Below, in pieces: positions 1-5,062 of a stretch of DNA of 5,105 nucleotides. The notes under the pieces are model-generated. The model saw nothing but the letters and a program-made list of their open reading frames with translations, was not told the DNA's origin and did not search any database. The number at the start of each line of letters is the position of its first letter. Within the stretch, counting starts at the first letter, position 1. A program made the position numbers and the translations under genes. This DNA is from Planctomycetota bacterium (GTDB lineage: Bacteria > Planctomycetota > Planctomycetia > Pirellulales > Thermoguttaceae): assembly GCA_025356915.1 (NCBI GenBank), contig JANXQG010000596.1, positions 1 to 5,105 on the forward strand, written 5' to 3'.

Positions 1-1
1 G

Positions 2-124
2 CCATTCCTGACGTCGTCCAAGCGAGGTATTGTCCCCGAGCGGCGCATGCCGCCAGGCGCCACGCTTCGTATCCATCCGGTCGAGGAGCAGGAAGAGGAA
101 TTCCGCCAGGCCAAGGCCGGGTGA
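2..124 (+). CDS. Partial unidentified gene, C-terminal 40 codons
   Basis: Reading from base 2 there is an open frame with no stop until TGA at 122-124, giving 40 residues that run in from outside the window. The translation ends in a strongly acidic and polar stretch (HPVEEQEEEFRQAKAG), which looks like a natural hydrophilic C-terminus, and most codons end in G or C as in the neighbouring genes. It contains an internal Met (base 47), but the frame continues upstream, so this is most likely the tail of a longer gene. It converges on the NfeD gene with only 4 bases between the two stop codons, leaving no room for a separate terminator. I do not recognise the family. The alternative is a minus-strand gene overlapping the NfeD stop, beginning near base 143 and also open to the window edge. 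Its translation starts with a hydrophobic Leu/Phe run and looks less protein-like. More flanking sequence would settle the choice. Confidence 0.45.
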   Translation, partial: PFLTSSKRGIVPERRMPPGATLRIHPVEEQEEEFRQAKAG

Positions 125-128
125 GGGA

Positions 129-2402
129 TCAAGGCCCAGCATTTCCACCCGTCGCCAATCGCACGACGACGCGGTTGCCGTGTACTTCCGTGACCAGGAC
201 TTGGCTGTCACGGGAGATGAACTCCCCTGTGGATATCACGTCGACCAGGTGGTTTGCGAAGCGGGCCTTGCCGCTGGGACCCAAGGGAGTCGTCGCCACG
301 CCGACAGCGCCTACAAGGTTATCGAGATCGACCAGCATCTCGCGACGGCTGATGATCTCGGCCTCTTCACCTTCCGGCGGCGCGAGGAAGACATGCCGCA
401 ATACTGGCGAGCGAGGCAGCCAATGGTTCAGCGCCCAGACCACGCCGATCAGACCGCCCACGGAGAGCGTCAGCGTGAGGAGCGAGTTCTGCAAGCGATC
501 CAACTGATATTCGTTCTGCGGGATAAAGAACGTCTGGCTGGCCAGAACGATTGAAGTCAAGATCAAGGCCCCGCCGCCAAGGCCAAAGATCATGAAGCCG
601 GGCAGAACAAAGATTTCCGTCAGCAGGCAGATGCAGCCAGTGACGAAGAGCGTCACTTCAAGCCAACCCGCAGTCCCTTCGAGGAAGTGGCTCCAGAAGA
701 ACAGAGCGAAAGCGACTACGGCTATAAAGGCCCCAACACCGAGGCCGGGCGCGTGGAGTTCAATATAGATGCCCAGCCCGCCAAGGAAGATCAACATCGC
801 GACCATCTCCGGCCGGCCAAGGAAGCGTGCCAGGTGATCGACCCAGCCAGGCTCGACGAGGGTCGGATCGTTTTCCATGCCGTAGTTCTGTTTGAACTGC
901 GTGAAGTTTTCGACCACCCGAGTGGCCAGCCCGAACTCCTGGGCCTTTTCACCGCTCAGCGAAAGCACCTGCCCAGGCGTTGTCACGCGATCGCCTTTCT
1001 CCCAGGGCAGGCCTTTCTCGCCTTTCTCGCGCAAGGGCTGGCGGCTGGACAGTTCCTCATCGCTGAAGTACTCCACATCGCCCAACCGCTGGCAGCGGTA
1101 GACGTCTAGTCCTGGGTCGAACATGGCTGCCCAAAGCGACCAGGAGCGAGACTTGTGGCGAGCCAGAGAATCGCGGAGCATGAGCCGGTTGCGGCGGATC
1201 TCGTCGGGTGTCATTTGATAGAGCCCCGGTCCGCCAAGGATCGCCCGGGGGTGCATGATGATCTGATCGCAGGCCAGGGCCACCAGAGCGGCGTCGGCGC
1301 GGGCTTCATTGGGAATGTAGGCGACGGTGCGGATTTCTTCGCGCGGAAGTTCGATGAGGTAGTCCGCCAGCCGTTTGCTTTCCAAAGGAGCGCCACCGGG
1401 GCTATCAATCCAGAGGCAGACAAAATTCACGCCCTTGCGCCGCTCCTCGTCGATGAGCCGCTCGATGCCGTCGATCTGGCTGGCTTTGATCGGGCCTTTG
1501 ATCTCGACGCGGATCGGCCGCCAGGTGTTACCGCCCGAGGGATCGCCTTCGTCCGTACCGGGCGAAAGCTGCATCTGACGGATCACGTCGCGACGTTCGT
1601 CGGCCAGGAACTTAGCGATTCCCCAGTCGCGGCCTTCGATGCCGGTGAACTGCCACACCTCGCCCGGCCGCTTGATCGTTTCTGGTGGCGAAAGTAGGCG
1701 ATGCTTCTTGGTGATTTCCGGCAACTGGCTGGGAGTGACGAATTGCACGTCGAGTTCGGTTTTCACTTTGAGTACCTGTCGGGCCTTATCGAGCATCCCC
1801 AAGGCAATCTCGGGCGGCACCGTGTGACGACTGCGGGCAATCTCTTCATAGGCCGCGAGCATGGTGTTGTTGATCACTTTTTCGTCGGCGCCTGCGTCGC
1901 CCATCGTGGCCGTTGAACTCATGATGATCTGCTCACAAGCCATGGCCACCATCACCGCATGGCCGTTGAGTACCTTGGGAATGTAGGCAACCGTGCTGGC
2001 TCCGTTAAGCTCGTCGCTGGTGAGGAAGCGGGCCAGCTCGTAGGCTCGCCCAAATTGGGTGCCTTGGCCAGCGTGGGCGGCCCCTTCAGGCACGATGAAT
2101 TCGAGGACGAAGACGGGCCGCTCGTCGTGGACGGCACCTAGGGTGCGCTGGATCAGTTGCTTCACGCGCAGGACGATGCTGTTATCGAGCGGCAGAGGAA
2201 CGCGGATCCATTGCCCCTGCCGGCGGGGACGTTCTTTCTCATCTTGCACGGGTCCGTCTGCCGCAGCGGCCGGCTGCTCCGGCTTTTGCTCTGGGGCGGC
2301 AACGGCAAAACTACAGCGCCCGGCAAATAGCGCCAGTAGGAAGAAACCCAGCAGATGGGGGATGGATCGCAGGCTCGCAATAGGCGGAAAGGTACAGGTC
2401 AT
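129..2402 (-). CDS. NfeD-family membrane protein with two ClpP-like (pseudo)protease domains
   Basis: This 757-residue protein has the long NfeD (NfeD1b-like) architecture. Residues 1-36 are a signal peptide (hydrophobic 17-35, AVAA before Pro37), followed by a Pro/Ala/Gln-rich linker to about 63. Two ClpP/crotonase-fold domains follow, about 70-240 and 296-500; they share TVAYIP (138-143 and 359-364) and a following A-C-[ED]-Q-IIM segment (155-161 and 377-383). About five membrane segments lie between 531 and 661. A soluble C-terminal OB-fold-like NfeD domain covers about 695-750 (LVGAVGVATTPLGPSG, then VLVTEV and VVVRL). Family members are membrane proteins that often partner flotillin-like proteins; the archaeal homologue PH1510 is a Ser-Lys protease. 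Domain 2 keeps an IDSPGG strand-turn (332-337), but neither domain has serine at the expected nucleophile position (Gly147 and Ala369 by hand alignment). Lys175 in domain 1 aligns with the PH1510 catalytic lysine. Proteolysis is therefore doubtful. No flotillin gene is visible beside it. The start is fixed by a perfect AGGAGG 7 bases upstream. Confidence 0.92.
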   Translation of the reverse strand: MTCTFPPIASLRSIPHLLGFFLLALFAGRCSFAVAAPEQKPEQPAAAADGPVQDEKERPRRQGQWIRVPLPLDNSIVLRVKQLIQRTLGAVHDERPVFVLEFIVPEGAAHAGQGTQFGRAYELARFLTSDELNGASTVAYIPKVLNGHAVMVAMACEQIIMSSTATMGDAGADEKVINNTMLAAYEEIARSRHTVPPEIALGMLDKARQVLKVKTELDVQFVTPSQLPEITKKHRLLSPPETIKRPGEVWQFTGIEGRDWGIAKFLADERRDVIRQMQLSPGTDEGDPSGGNTWRPIRVEIKGPIKASQIDGIERLIDEERRKGVNFVCLWIDSPGGAPLESKRLADYLIELPREEIRTVAYIPNEARADAALVALACDQIIMHPRAILGGPGLYQMTPDEIRRNRLMLRDSLARHKSRSWSLWAAMFDPGLDVYRCQRLGDVEYFSDEELSSRQPLREKGEKGLPWEKGDRVTTPGQVLSLSGEKAQEFGLATRVVENFTQFKQNYGMENDPTLVEPGWVDHLARFLGRPEMVAMLIFLGGLGIYIELHAPGLGVGAFIAVVAFALFFWSHFLEGTAGWLEVTLFVTGCICLLTEIFVLPGFMIFGLGGGALILTSIVLASQTFFIPQNEYQLDRLQNSLLTLTLSVGGLIGVVWALNHWLPRSPVLRHVFLAPPEGEEAEIISRREMLVDLDNLVGAVGVATTPLGPSGKARFANHLVDVISTGEFISRDSQVLVTEVHGNRVVVRLATGGNAGP

Positions 2403-2409
2403 GAAAGCT

Positions 2410-2415
2410 CCTCCT
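2410..2415 (-). promoter_or_regulatory. Ribosome binding site of the NfeD gene
   Basis: On the minus strand the bases read AGGAGG, a perfect Shine-Dalgarno core, with 7 bases to the ATG at 2402. It lies in a longer purine run (GGAGAGGAGGAG, 2419-2408). It supports the chosen start of the NfeD-family protein. Confidence 0.85.
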
Positions 2416-2419
2416 CTCC

Positions 2420-2447
2420 ATTATAGAATCGCTGGCCAGAGAATCAA
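2420..2447 (-). promoter_or_regulatory. Candidate sigma70-type promoter before the NfeD gene
   Basis: The minus strand has TTGATT (2447-2442), a 16-base spacer, and a perfect TATAAT (2425-2420). The hexamers and spacing fit a housekeeping promoter. The difficulty is position: transcription would begin about 6-7 bases beyond the -10, near 2413, which is inside the AGGAGG ribosome site, leaving a leader of only about 11 bases. Either the transcript has an exceptionally short leader, the start site is a few bases further upstream than usual, or the match is accidental and the gene is read through from the DUF1573 gene upstream. Confidence 0.4.
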
Positions 2448-2533
2448 TTCATGCCTTGGAGGAGGGGTTGTGCAAGGCAATCCAACAGCCTCGATCATAA
2501 GCTTGCCAACTGCTGTCGTTGCTGGCCCTGCAA

Positions 2534-3538
2534 CTACTTTTCGTTGGCCGCTGTTTGCGCGGAAATAACCGCGTAGGCTGAGAGTTCGGGCGATGCCTGG
2601 TTCAAATCGGTTACAATCCGAATCGTTTTAGTTACCTTTCCCTCGGTGTTGCCAGCCAGGAAGGTCACGGGAATCACATGGACCATCTTCGCCTCATTGC
2701 CGGTCGCGGTAAACTTGAATGCTTTGTCTTCACAGGCAACTGAAAGCACTTTGAACGGACGGCCTCCCTTCACAATAAGCGACTTCGTCACTTCTTGACC
2801 TGGATGAACAACGCCCATGAACAGGGACGAAGGGCTGACCGCCAGACTGGCAACCACCCGCCCTTCCACGGCGAGTGGCATCTGAATGCTTTGGCCCTCG
2901 CTGGTGACCAGCAGCAGATGATCCTGGAGATAGCCGGCCGGTGCGTCTTTACCGAGCGTCACCGACAAATCAGCGGTGGTCCAGCCATTTTGCCGACTGG
3001 TATTGACCACTTTGGCCGAAATATGGGGGTTGGACGACTTGACCTCGGTAATTTGCCAGTCACCCCAGCCCGAGCGATTCACCCGAACCTTGCGTTCGAC
3101 GGGAGTTCCCAACTCAACATCGCCGAGCTGAACACTCCCAGGCTCGAATACCACATCACCACGAATCACCCCTCGAACGTGGAGAAGAATTTCTGCCGGC
3201 ATCGGCTTGTCGATAATCACGGTAATCGTGGCAGACCGTGATCCGAGGAAGGTCGGGGTATTAAAGACAGCCCGAATGGCTCCCTCTTCATAGGTCTTTA
3301 GTGTAGGCTTGACGACCTCGATGCTCGTGCAACCGCAGCTTGAATATGCGGTGACAATGTGGACATCGTCGATGTAGAGATTGGATAGTGTGAAGTTGAA
3401 TTCGGCCTTCGACCCGCGTGCGACGGTGCCGAAATCGTGGTCCGTCGTCTGAAACATCTTAGCGGCCCACTGCTGTCCGAAACAAGGGGATACCACCAGG
3501 GTCACGCACGCGACAAGAAGGAATGTTTTCCGAAGCAT
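2534..3538 (-). CDS. Exported DUF1573-domain protein
   Basis: This is a 334-residue protein from the chosen start (338 if the ATG at 3550 is used). It has an N-terminal signal peptide (MLRKTFLLVACVTLVVSPCFG, with likely cleavage before QQW), so it is expected to act outside the cytoplasmic membrane. Numbered from the longer start, residues 33-130 are a DUF1573 domain: the HDFGTVARG stretch (38-46), the FNFTLSN strand (51-57), and the hallmark SSCGCT (70-75). Two further beta-rich, Ig-like segments follow (about 131-232 and 233-330), the first opening with VVFEPGSVQLGDVELG, which resembles another ASH-type repeat. The molecular role of DUF1573 proteins is not established; they are common in planctomycetes and Bacteroidetes. 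The start at 3538 is preferred because GGAG sits 6 bases upstream of it, while the ATG at 3550 has no purine-rich site. The gene lies 131 bases upstream of the NfeD gene on the same strand, so co-transcription is possible. I could not identify a convincing promoter for it. Confidence 0.9.
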   Translation of the reverse strand: MLRKTFLLVACVTLVVSPCFGQQWAAKMFQTTDHDFGTVARGSKAEFNFTLSNLYIDDVHIVTAYSSCGCTSIEVVKPTLKTYEEGAIRAVFNTPTFLGSRSATITVIIDKPMPAEILLHVRGVIRGDVVFEPGSVQLGDVELGTPVERKVRVNRSGWGDWQITEVKSSNPHISAKVVNTSRQNGWTTADLSVTLGKDAPAGYLQDHLLLVTSEGQSIQMPLAVEGRVVASLAVSPSSLFMGVVHPGQEVTKSLIVKGGRPFKVLSVACEDKAFKFTATGNEAKMVHVIPVTFLAGNTEGKVTKTIRIVTDLNQASPELSAYAVISAQTAANEK

Positions 3539-3544
3539 TTTAAT

Positions 3545-3548
3545 CTCC
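3545..3548 (-). promoter_or_regulatory. Start-deciding ribosome binding site of the DUF1573 gene
   Basis: The minus strand reads GGAG at 3548-3545, followed by ATTAAA and then ATG at 3538-3536. The upstream in-frame ATG (3550-3548) overlaps this site and is itself preceded by pyrimidine-rich DNA (CACCTCTATCC) with no Shine-Dalgarno match. The second ATG also gives a more typical signal peptide, with Arg-Lys just after the start. Confidence 0.65.
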
Positions 3549-3685
3549 ATGGATAGAGGTGATCCGAAGTTTAGCTAACAGGGGGTTTGTATCACTTTTC
3601 ATGATTCTTCCGGTTCCAGGCGCGAAATGTGAACAATTGTATGGGGGCTCGCTGTGTTCTCCCCACTCTACTTCTGCACCTAAAA

Positions 3686-3707
3686 CCGGAAGAGCCAAAA
3701 TGTTTTG
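3686..3707 (+). repeat. Short intergenic motif CCGGAAGAGCC plus dyad, copy 1
   Basis: The 11-base sequence CCGGAAGAGCC (3686-3696) is identical to one just after the cupin gene (4207-4217). Here its final C begins a 12-base inverted repeat, CAAAA-TG-TTTTG (3696-3707). The copy lies in the divergent region, about 45 bases upstream of the candidate cupin -35 element. The function is unknown. Confidence 0.55.
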
Positions 3708-3750
3708 CCGAACAAATCTGAGTCACAAAATGGCTAGGGTCAAATAATTA

Positions 3751-3781
3751 TTAAGATTTCCAGACAAATTAAGGGTATAAT
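3751..3781 (+). promoter_or_regulatory. Candidate promoter of the cupin gene
   Basis: A perfect TATAAT lies at 3776-3781. The best -35 candidate is TTAAGA at 3751-3756 (4 of 6 matches) with a 19-base spacer, which is slightly long. The DNA around it is clearly more AT-rich than the genes. A 10-base perfect palindrome, AATAATTATT (3743-3752), abuts the -35 and could be an UP-like element or an operator; nothing else supports either role. Transcription would start near 3788, giving a leader of about 34 bases. Confidence 0.5.
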
Positions 3782-3804
3782 GTAGTCCATTCATCCTTAA
3801 ACTC

Positions 3805-3810
3805 GTGAGG
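3805..3810 (+). promoter_or_regulatory. Weak, distant ribosome binding site of the cupin gene
   Basis: GTGAGG ends 11 bases before the ATG at 3822. This is the only Shine-Dalgarno-like purine run close to the start, and its spacing is longer than the usual 5-9 bases, so initiation may be modest. No better in-frame start exists nearby. Confidence 0.45.
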
Positions 3811-3821
3811 TATTTACGCTT

Positions 3822-4205
3822 ATGAAAGTCGCGCACTTTGAGCAGGTTCCCGATGATGCTGTCAAGATGGAAGAGGCCAACGGTTGCCGCGTGCGGTGCC
3901 TGATCGGCCCGGACGATGGCGCCCCCAGCTTCACAATGCGGCAGTTTGAAGTGGCCCCCGGCGGCAATACACCGAAGCATTCCCACGGCTACGAGCATGA
4001 AGTGTTCGTCCTGGAAGGTGAGGGTGTCGTGTCGGATGGTCGCGACGAGCATCGCCTTTCACCCGGCGTAGCCGTCTATATTGCCCCAGACGAGATCCAT
4101 CAGTTCCGTAACACCGGCAGCGGCCCGTTGAAATTTCTCTGCCTCATCCCGCATCCCCTACGGAGCATGACCTCGCCGTGTGCCGCGGCATGCGGCTGTG
4201 CGTAA
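3822..4205 (+). CDS. Single-domain metal-binding cupin, TM1287-like
   Basis: This is a 127-residue cytoplasmic protein with one cupin_2 beta-barrel. Cupin motif 1 is at about 47-66 (PGGNTPKHSHGYEHEVFVLEG) and motif 2 at about 81-97 (PGVAVYIAPDEIHQFRN). The likely metal ligands are His53, His55, His59 and His93. From memory they match, with an offset of one, the four histidines that bind manganese in Thermotoga maritima TM1287, which also shares the EHE[IV]FVL and FLCLIP segments. A divalent metal is therefore likely; the substrate is unknown, since small cupins range from isomerases to dioxygenases. The family core normally ends soon after the LCLIP strand (106-110), but this protein continues for about 17 residues and ends in a Cys-rich tail with Cys120, Cys124 and Cys126. 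It is divergent from the DUF1573 gene and appears to be a single-gene unit with its own TATAAT. Identification as a cupin is firm; the specific function is not. Confidence 0.92.
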   Translation: MKVAHFEQVPDDAVKMEEANGCRVRCLIGPDDGAPSFTMRQFEVAPGGNTPKHSHGYEHEVFVLEGEGVVSDGRDEHRLSPGVAVYIAPDEIHQFRNTGSGPLKFLCLIPHPLRSMTSPCAAACGCA

Positions 4206-4206
4206 C

Positions 4207-4228
4207 CCGGAAGAGCCGCAACTTTGCG
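4207..4228 (+). repeat. Short intergenic motif CCGGAAGAGCC plus dyad, copy 2
   Basis: This is an exact second copy of CCGGAAGAGCC (4207-4217), starting two bases after the cupin stop codon and in the same orientation as copy 1. Its final C again begins a 12-base inverted repeat, here CGCAA-CT-TTGCG (4217-4228), so the arms differ from copy 1 but remain complementary. No T-run follows, so it is not a classical intrinsic terminator. Confidence 0.55.
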
Positions 4229-4273
4229 TCACCCTAGCCTAGCCCCTTCAATTTCCGGAACTTTTATGCTACA

Positions 4274-4301
4274 TTGGCGTTTCATCCATGTAGCGGATAA
4301 C
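4274..4301 (+). promoter_or_regulatory. Tentative promoter of the lysine-rich LTxxQ gene
   Basis: TTGGCG (4274-4279, 4 of 6 matches) and GATAAC (4296-4301, 4 of 6) are separated by 16 bases. This is the best pair I can find in the 219-base gap between the cupin and the next gene. It would give a leader of roughly 115 bases. I see no conserved riboswitch-like fold in that leader. The match is weak and could be chance. Confidence 0.25.
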
Positions 4302-4412
4302 ACCTGGGCTAACCACCCTGCGGAATGAAGTTTTGCAGCTAACGGTGAGTTTATCCCATGAATTACGGCCCTGAAGCCATGGTTACCCGCACCTCACTTA
4401 CCCCACTTTTTT

Positions 4413-4417
4413 AGGAG
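4413..4417 (+). promoter_or_regulatory. Ribosome binding site of the lysine-rich LTxxQ gene
   Basis: AGGAG lies 7 bases before the ATG at 4425, preceded by a T-run. This is a strong site that fixes the start. Confidence 0.8.
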
Positions 4418-4424
4418 TCGTCTG

Positions 4425-4994
4425 ATGAAAACTGTTTGTACAGCTTGGGTTCTCGTTGTTGCACTGTTGATCGCCAATTCCGCGGGTGCTGCCGGAAAGA
4501 AGAAGGACGGTGGCAAGAAAGAGAGTGGTATTGCTTACTTCCAAACAATCGACCACAGGCTGAAGCCGGTCACCCTGACCGAAGACCAGAAGTCGAAGCT
4601 TGATGCCCTCAAAAAGGAGTACGAGCCGAAGTTGAAGGATGCCTACGCCAAGCAGAACGTTTTGACGCCCGATCAGAAGAAGGCTGGCGAAGAGGCCAAG
4701 AAAGCGGCCAAGGCGGCCGGCAAGAAGGGCAAAGATATGGGGATTGCTGTTACCGAGGCGGTTAAAAAAACGGACGACCAAAAAAAGCAGGAAAAGGAAG
4801 CCCGCAAACAGCTTGGTTCATTGGAAAAAGAGCTGCGAGATAAAGTATCGGGCCTGCTGACCCCCGACCAGAAGGCGCAGATCGACGCAGCCAAGCCGAA
4901 AAAGGGCGACAAGCCAGCCAAGGTAAAGAAGAGCGACAAGCCAGCCAAAGATGCCAAGCCAGTCGAGCCAGCCAAGGATGCTGCGGCGAAGTAG
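4425..4994 (+). CDS. Exported Lys/Ala-rich protein with LTxxQ-type (Spy/CpxP-like) motifs
   Basis: This is a 189-residue protein. Residues 1-23 form a signal peptide (hydrophobic 7-17, NSAGAA before a Lys-rich mature start). The mature part is very rich in Lys, Ala, Asp and Glu and is predicted to be mostly helical. It carries LTEDQK (51-56), LTPDQK (80-85), TDDQK (116-120) and LTPDQK (145-150). LTxxQ motifs mark the Spy/CpxP group of periplasmic stress chaperones, and planctomycetes have many lysine-rich secreted proteins with them; direct assignment to Spy is not justified. Residues 52-91 and 116-156 can be aligned as two copies of one helical module. The C-terminus (161-187) is a Lys-Pro-Ala tail of three 9-residue units around PAK, resembling disordered histone-H1-like tails. 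The high charge suggests binding to an anionic partner outside the membrane, which is inference only. The gene follows the cupin after 219 bases, and a strong hairpin lies 40 bases downstream. Confidence 0.85.
   Translation: MKTVCTAWVLVVALLIANSAGAAGKKKDGGKKESGIAYFQTIDHRLKPVTLTEDQKSKLDALKKEYEPKLKDAYAKQNVLTPDQKKAGEEAKKAAKAAGKKGKDMGIAVTEAVKKTDDQKKQEKEARKQLGSLEKELRDKVSGLLTPDQKAQIDAAKPKKGDKPAKVKKSDKPAKDAKPVEPAKDAAAK
4906..4948 (+). repeat. In-gene tandem repeat encoding the Lys-Pro-Ala tail
   Basis: The 16-base sequence GCGACAAGCCAGCCAA occurs at 4906-4921 and again at 4933-4948, a period of 27 bases or nine codons. It encodes the first two units of the tail (GDKPAKVKK and SDKPAKDAK). A third, degenerate unit (PVEPAKDAA) follows to about base 4985. 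Near-identity at the DNA level suggests recent duplication or slippage. Confidence 0.75.
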
Positions 4995-5009
4995 GAGTTT
5001 GACAGCCCG

Positions 5010-5033
5010 CTTTTGGAGTGCCGCGATTTATCG
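5010..5033. repeat. Possible truncated palindromic intergenic element
   Basis: The stretch begins CTTTTGGAGTGCCGCG and ends with the dyad CGAT-TT-ATCG (5024-5033). From memory, intergenic elements of the form TTTGGAGTGC, then a dyad, then GCxxTTT are frequent in planctomycetes and verrucomicrobia. This one would be the left half only, because the sequence after ATCG changes directly into the next hairpin instead of completing CGCGGC. I could not check this against a genome. Confidence 0.3.
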
Positions 5034-5034
5034 A

Positions 5035-5062
5035 CTCCCCTCTCCCTTTTGGGAGAGGGGGG
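5035..5062. terminator. Strong hairpin downstream of the LTxxQ gene
   Basis: A perfect 10-bp stem, CCCCTCTCCC (5037-5046) with GGGAGAGGGG (5051-5060), is closed by a TTTT loop. It extends by a T-G wobble and a C-G pair to 5035/5062. It lies 40 bases after the stop of the lysine-rich gene and could end its transcript. No T-run follows the stem on either strand, so it is not a textbook intrinsic terminator. Similar CTCTCCC-loop-GGGAGAG palindromes are dispersed intergenic repeats in many high-GC genomes, so it may be a repeat copy that also acts as a 3' end. A smaller stem, CCGTC/GACGG (5070-5074 with 5081-5085), follows. Confidence 0.5.

Noticed and set aside
30..554. Long plus-strand open frames opposite the NfeD gene (30-554, 687-1109, 1155-1697, 2059-2568)
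   Set aside because: They lie antisense to a clearly conserved gene, have unlikely residue compositions and no consistent ribosome sites. They are shadows of a high-GC coding strand.
2304..2321. Possible lipobox (LFAGRC) at the NfeD N-terminus, residues 25-30
   Set aside because: Arg precedes the Cys, which does not fit the Gly/Ala/Ser requirement at that position; an ordinary signal peptide ending near AVAA fits better.
2453..2478. GCCTTG/CAAGGC inverted repeat with a 14-base loop between the DUF1573 and NfeD genes, and GTTGC/GCAAC at the DUF1573 stop (2518-2534)
   Set aside because: The stems are only 5-6 bp, the first loop is large, and there is no T-run; too weak to call a terminator or regulatory fold.
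2795..3241. 148-codon plus-strand frame opposite the DUF1573 gene
   Set aside because: It is antisense to a protein with a recognisable signal peptide and SSCGCT motif, and its translation matches nothing I recognise.
3559..3747. 62-codon frame in the divergent intergenic region
   Set aside because: It has no Shine-Dalgarno, an irregular composition, and spans the repeat motif and upstream promoter DNA; it is unlikely to be a gene.
3723..4052. 109-codon minus-strand frame opposite the cupin
   Set aside because: It overlaps the cupin metal-binding motif region on the other strand, and its start has no convincing ribosome site.
4206..4260. CCGGAA (4207) and TTCCGG (4253) as arms of a terminator after the cupin
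   Set aside because: The arms are 6 bp and 40 bases apart, TTCCGGAA is self-palindromic, and no T-run follows.
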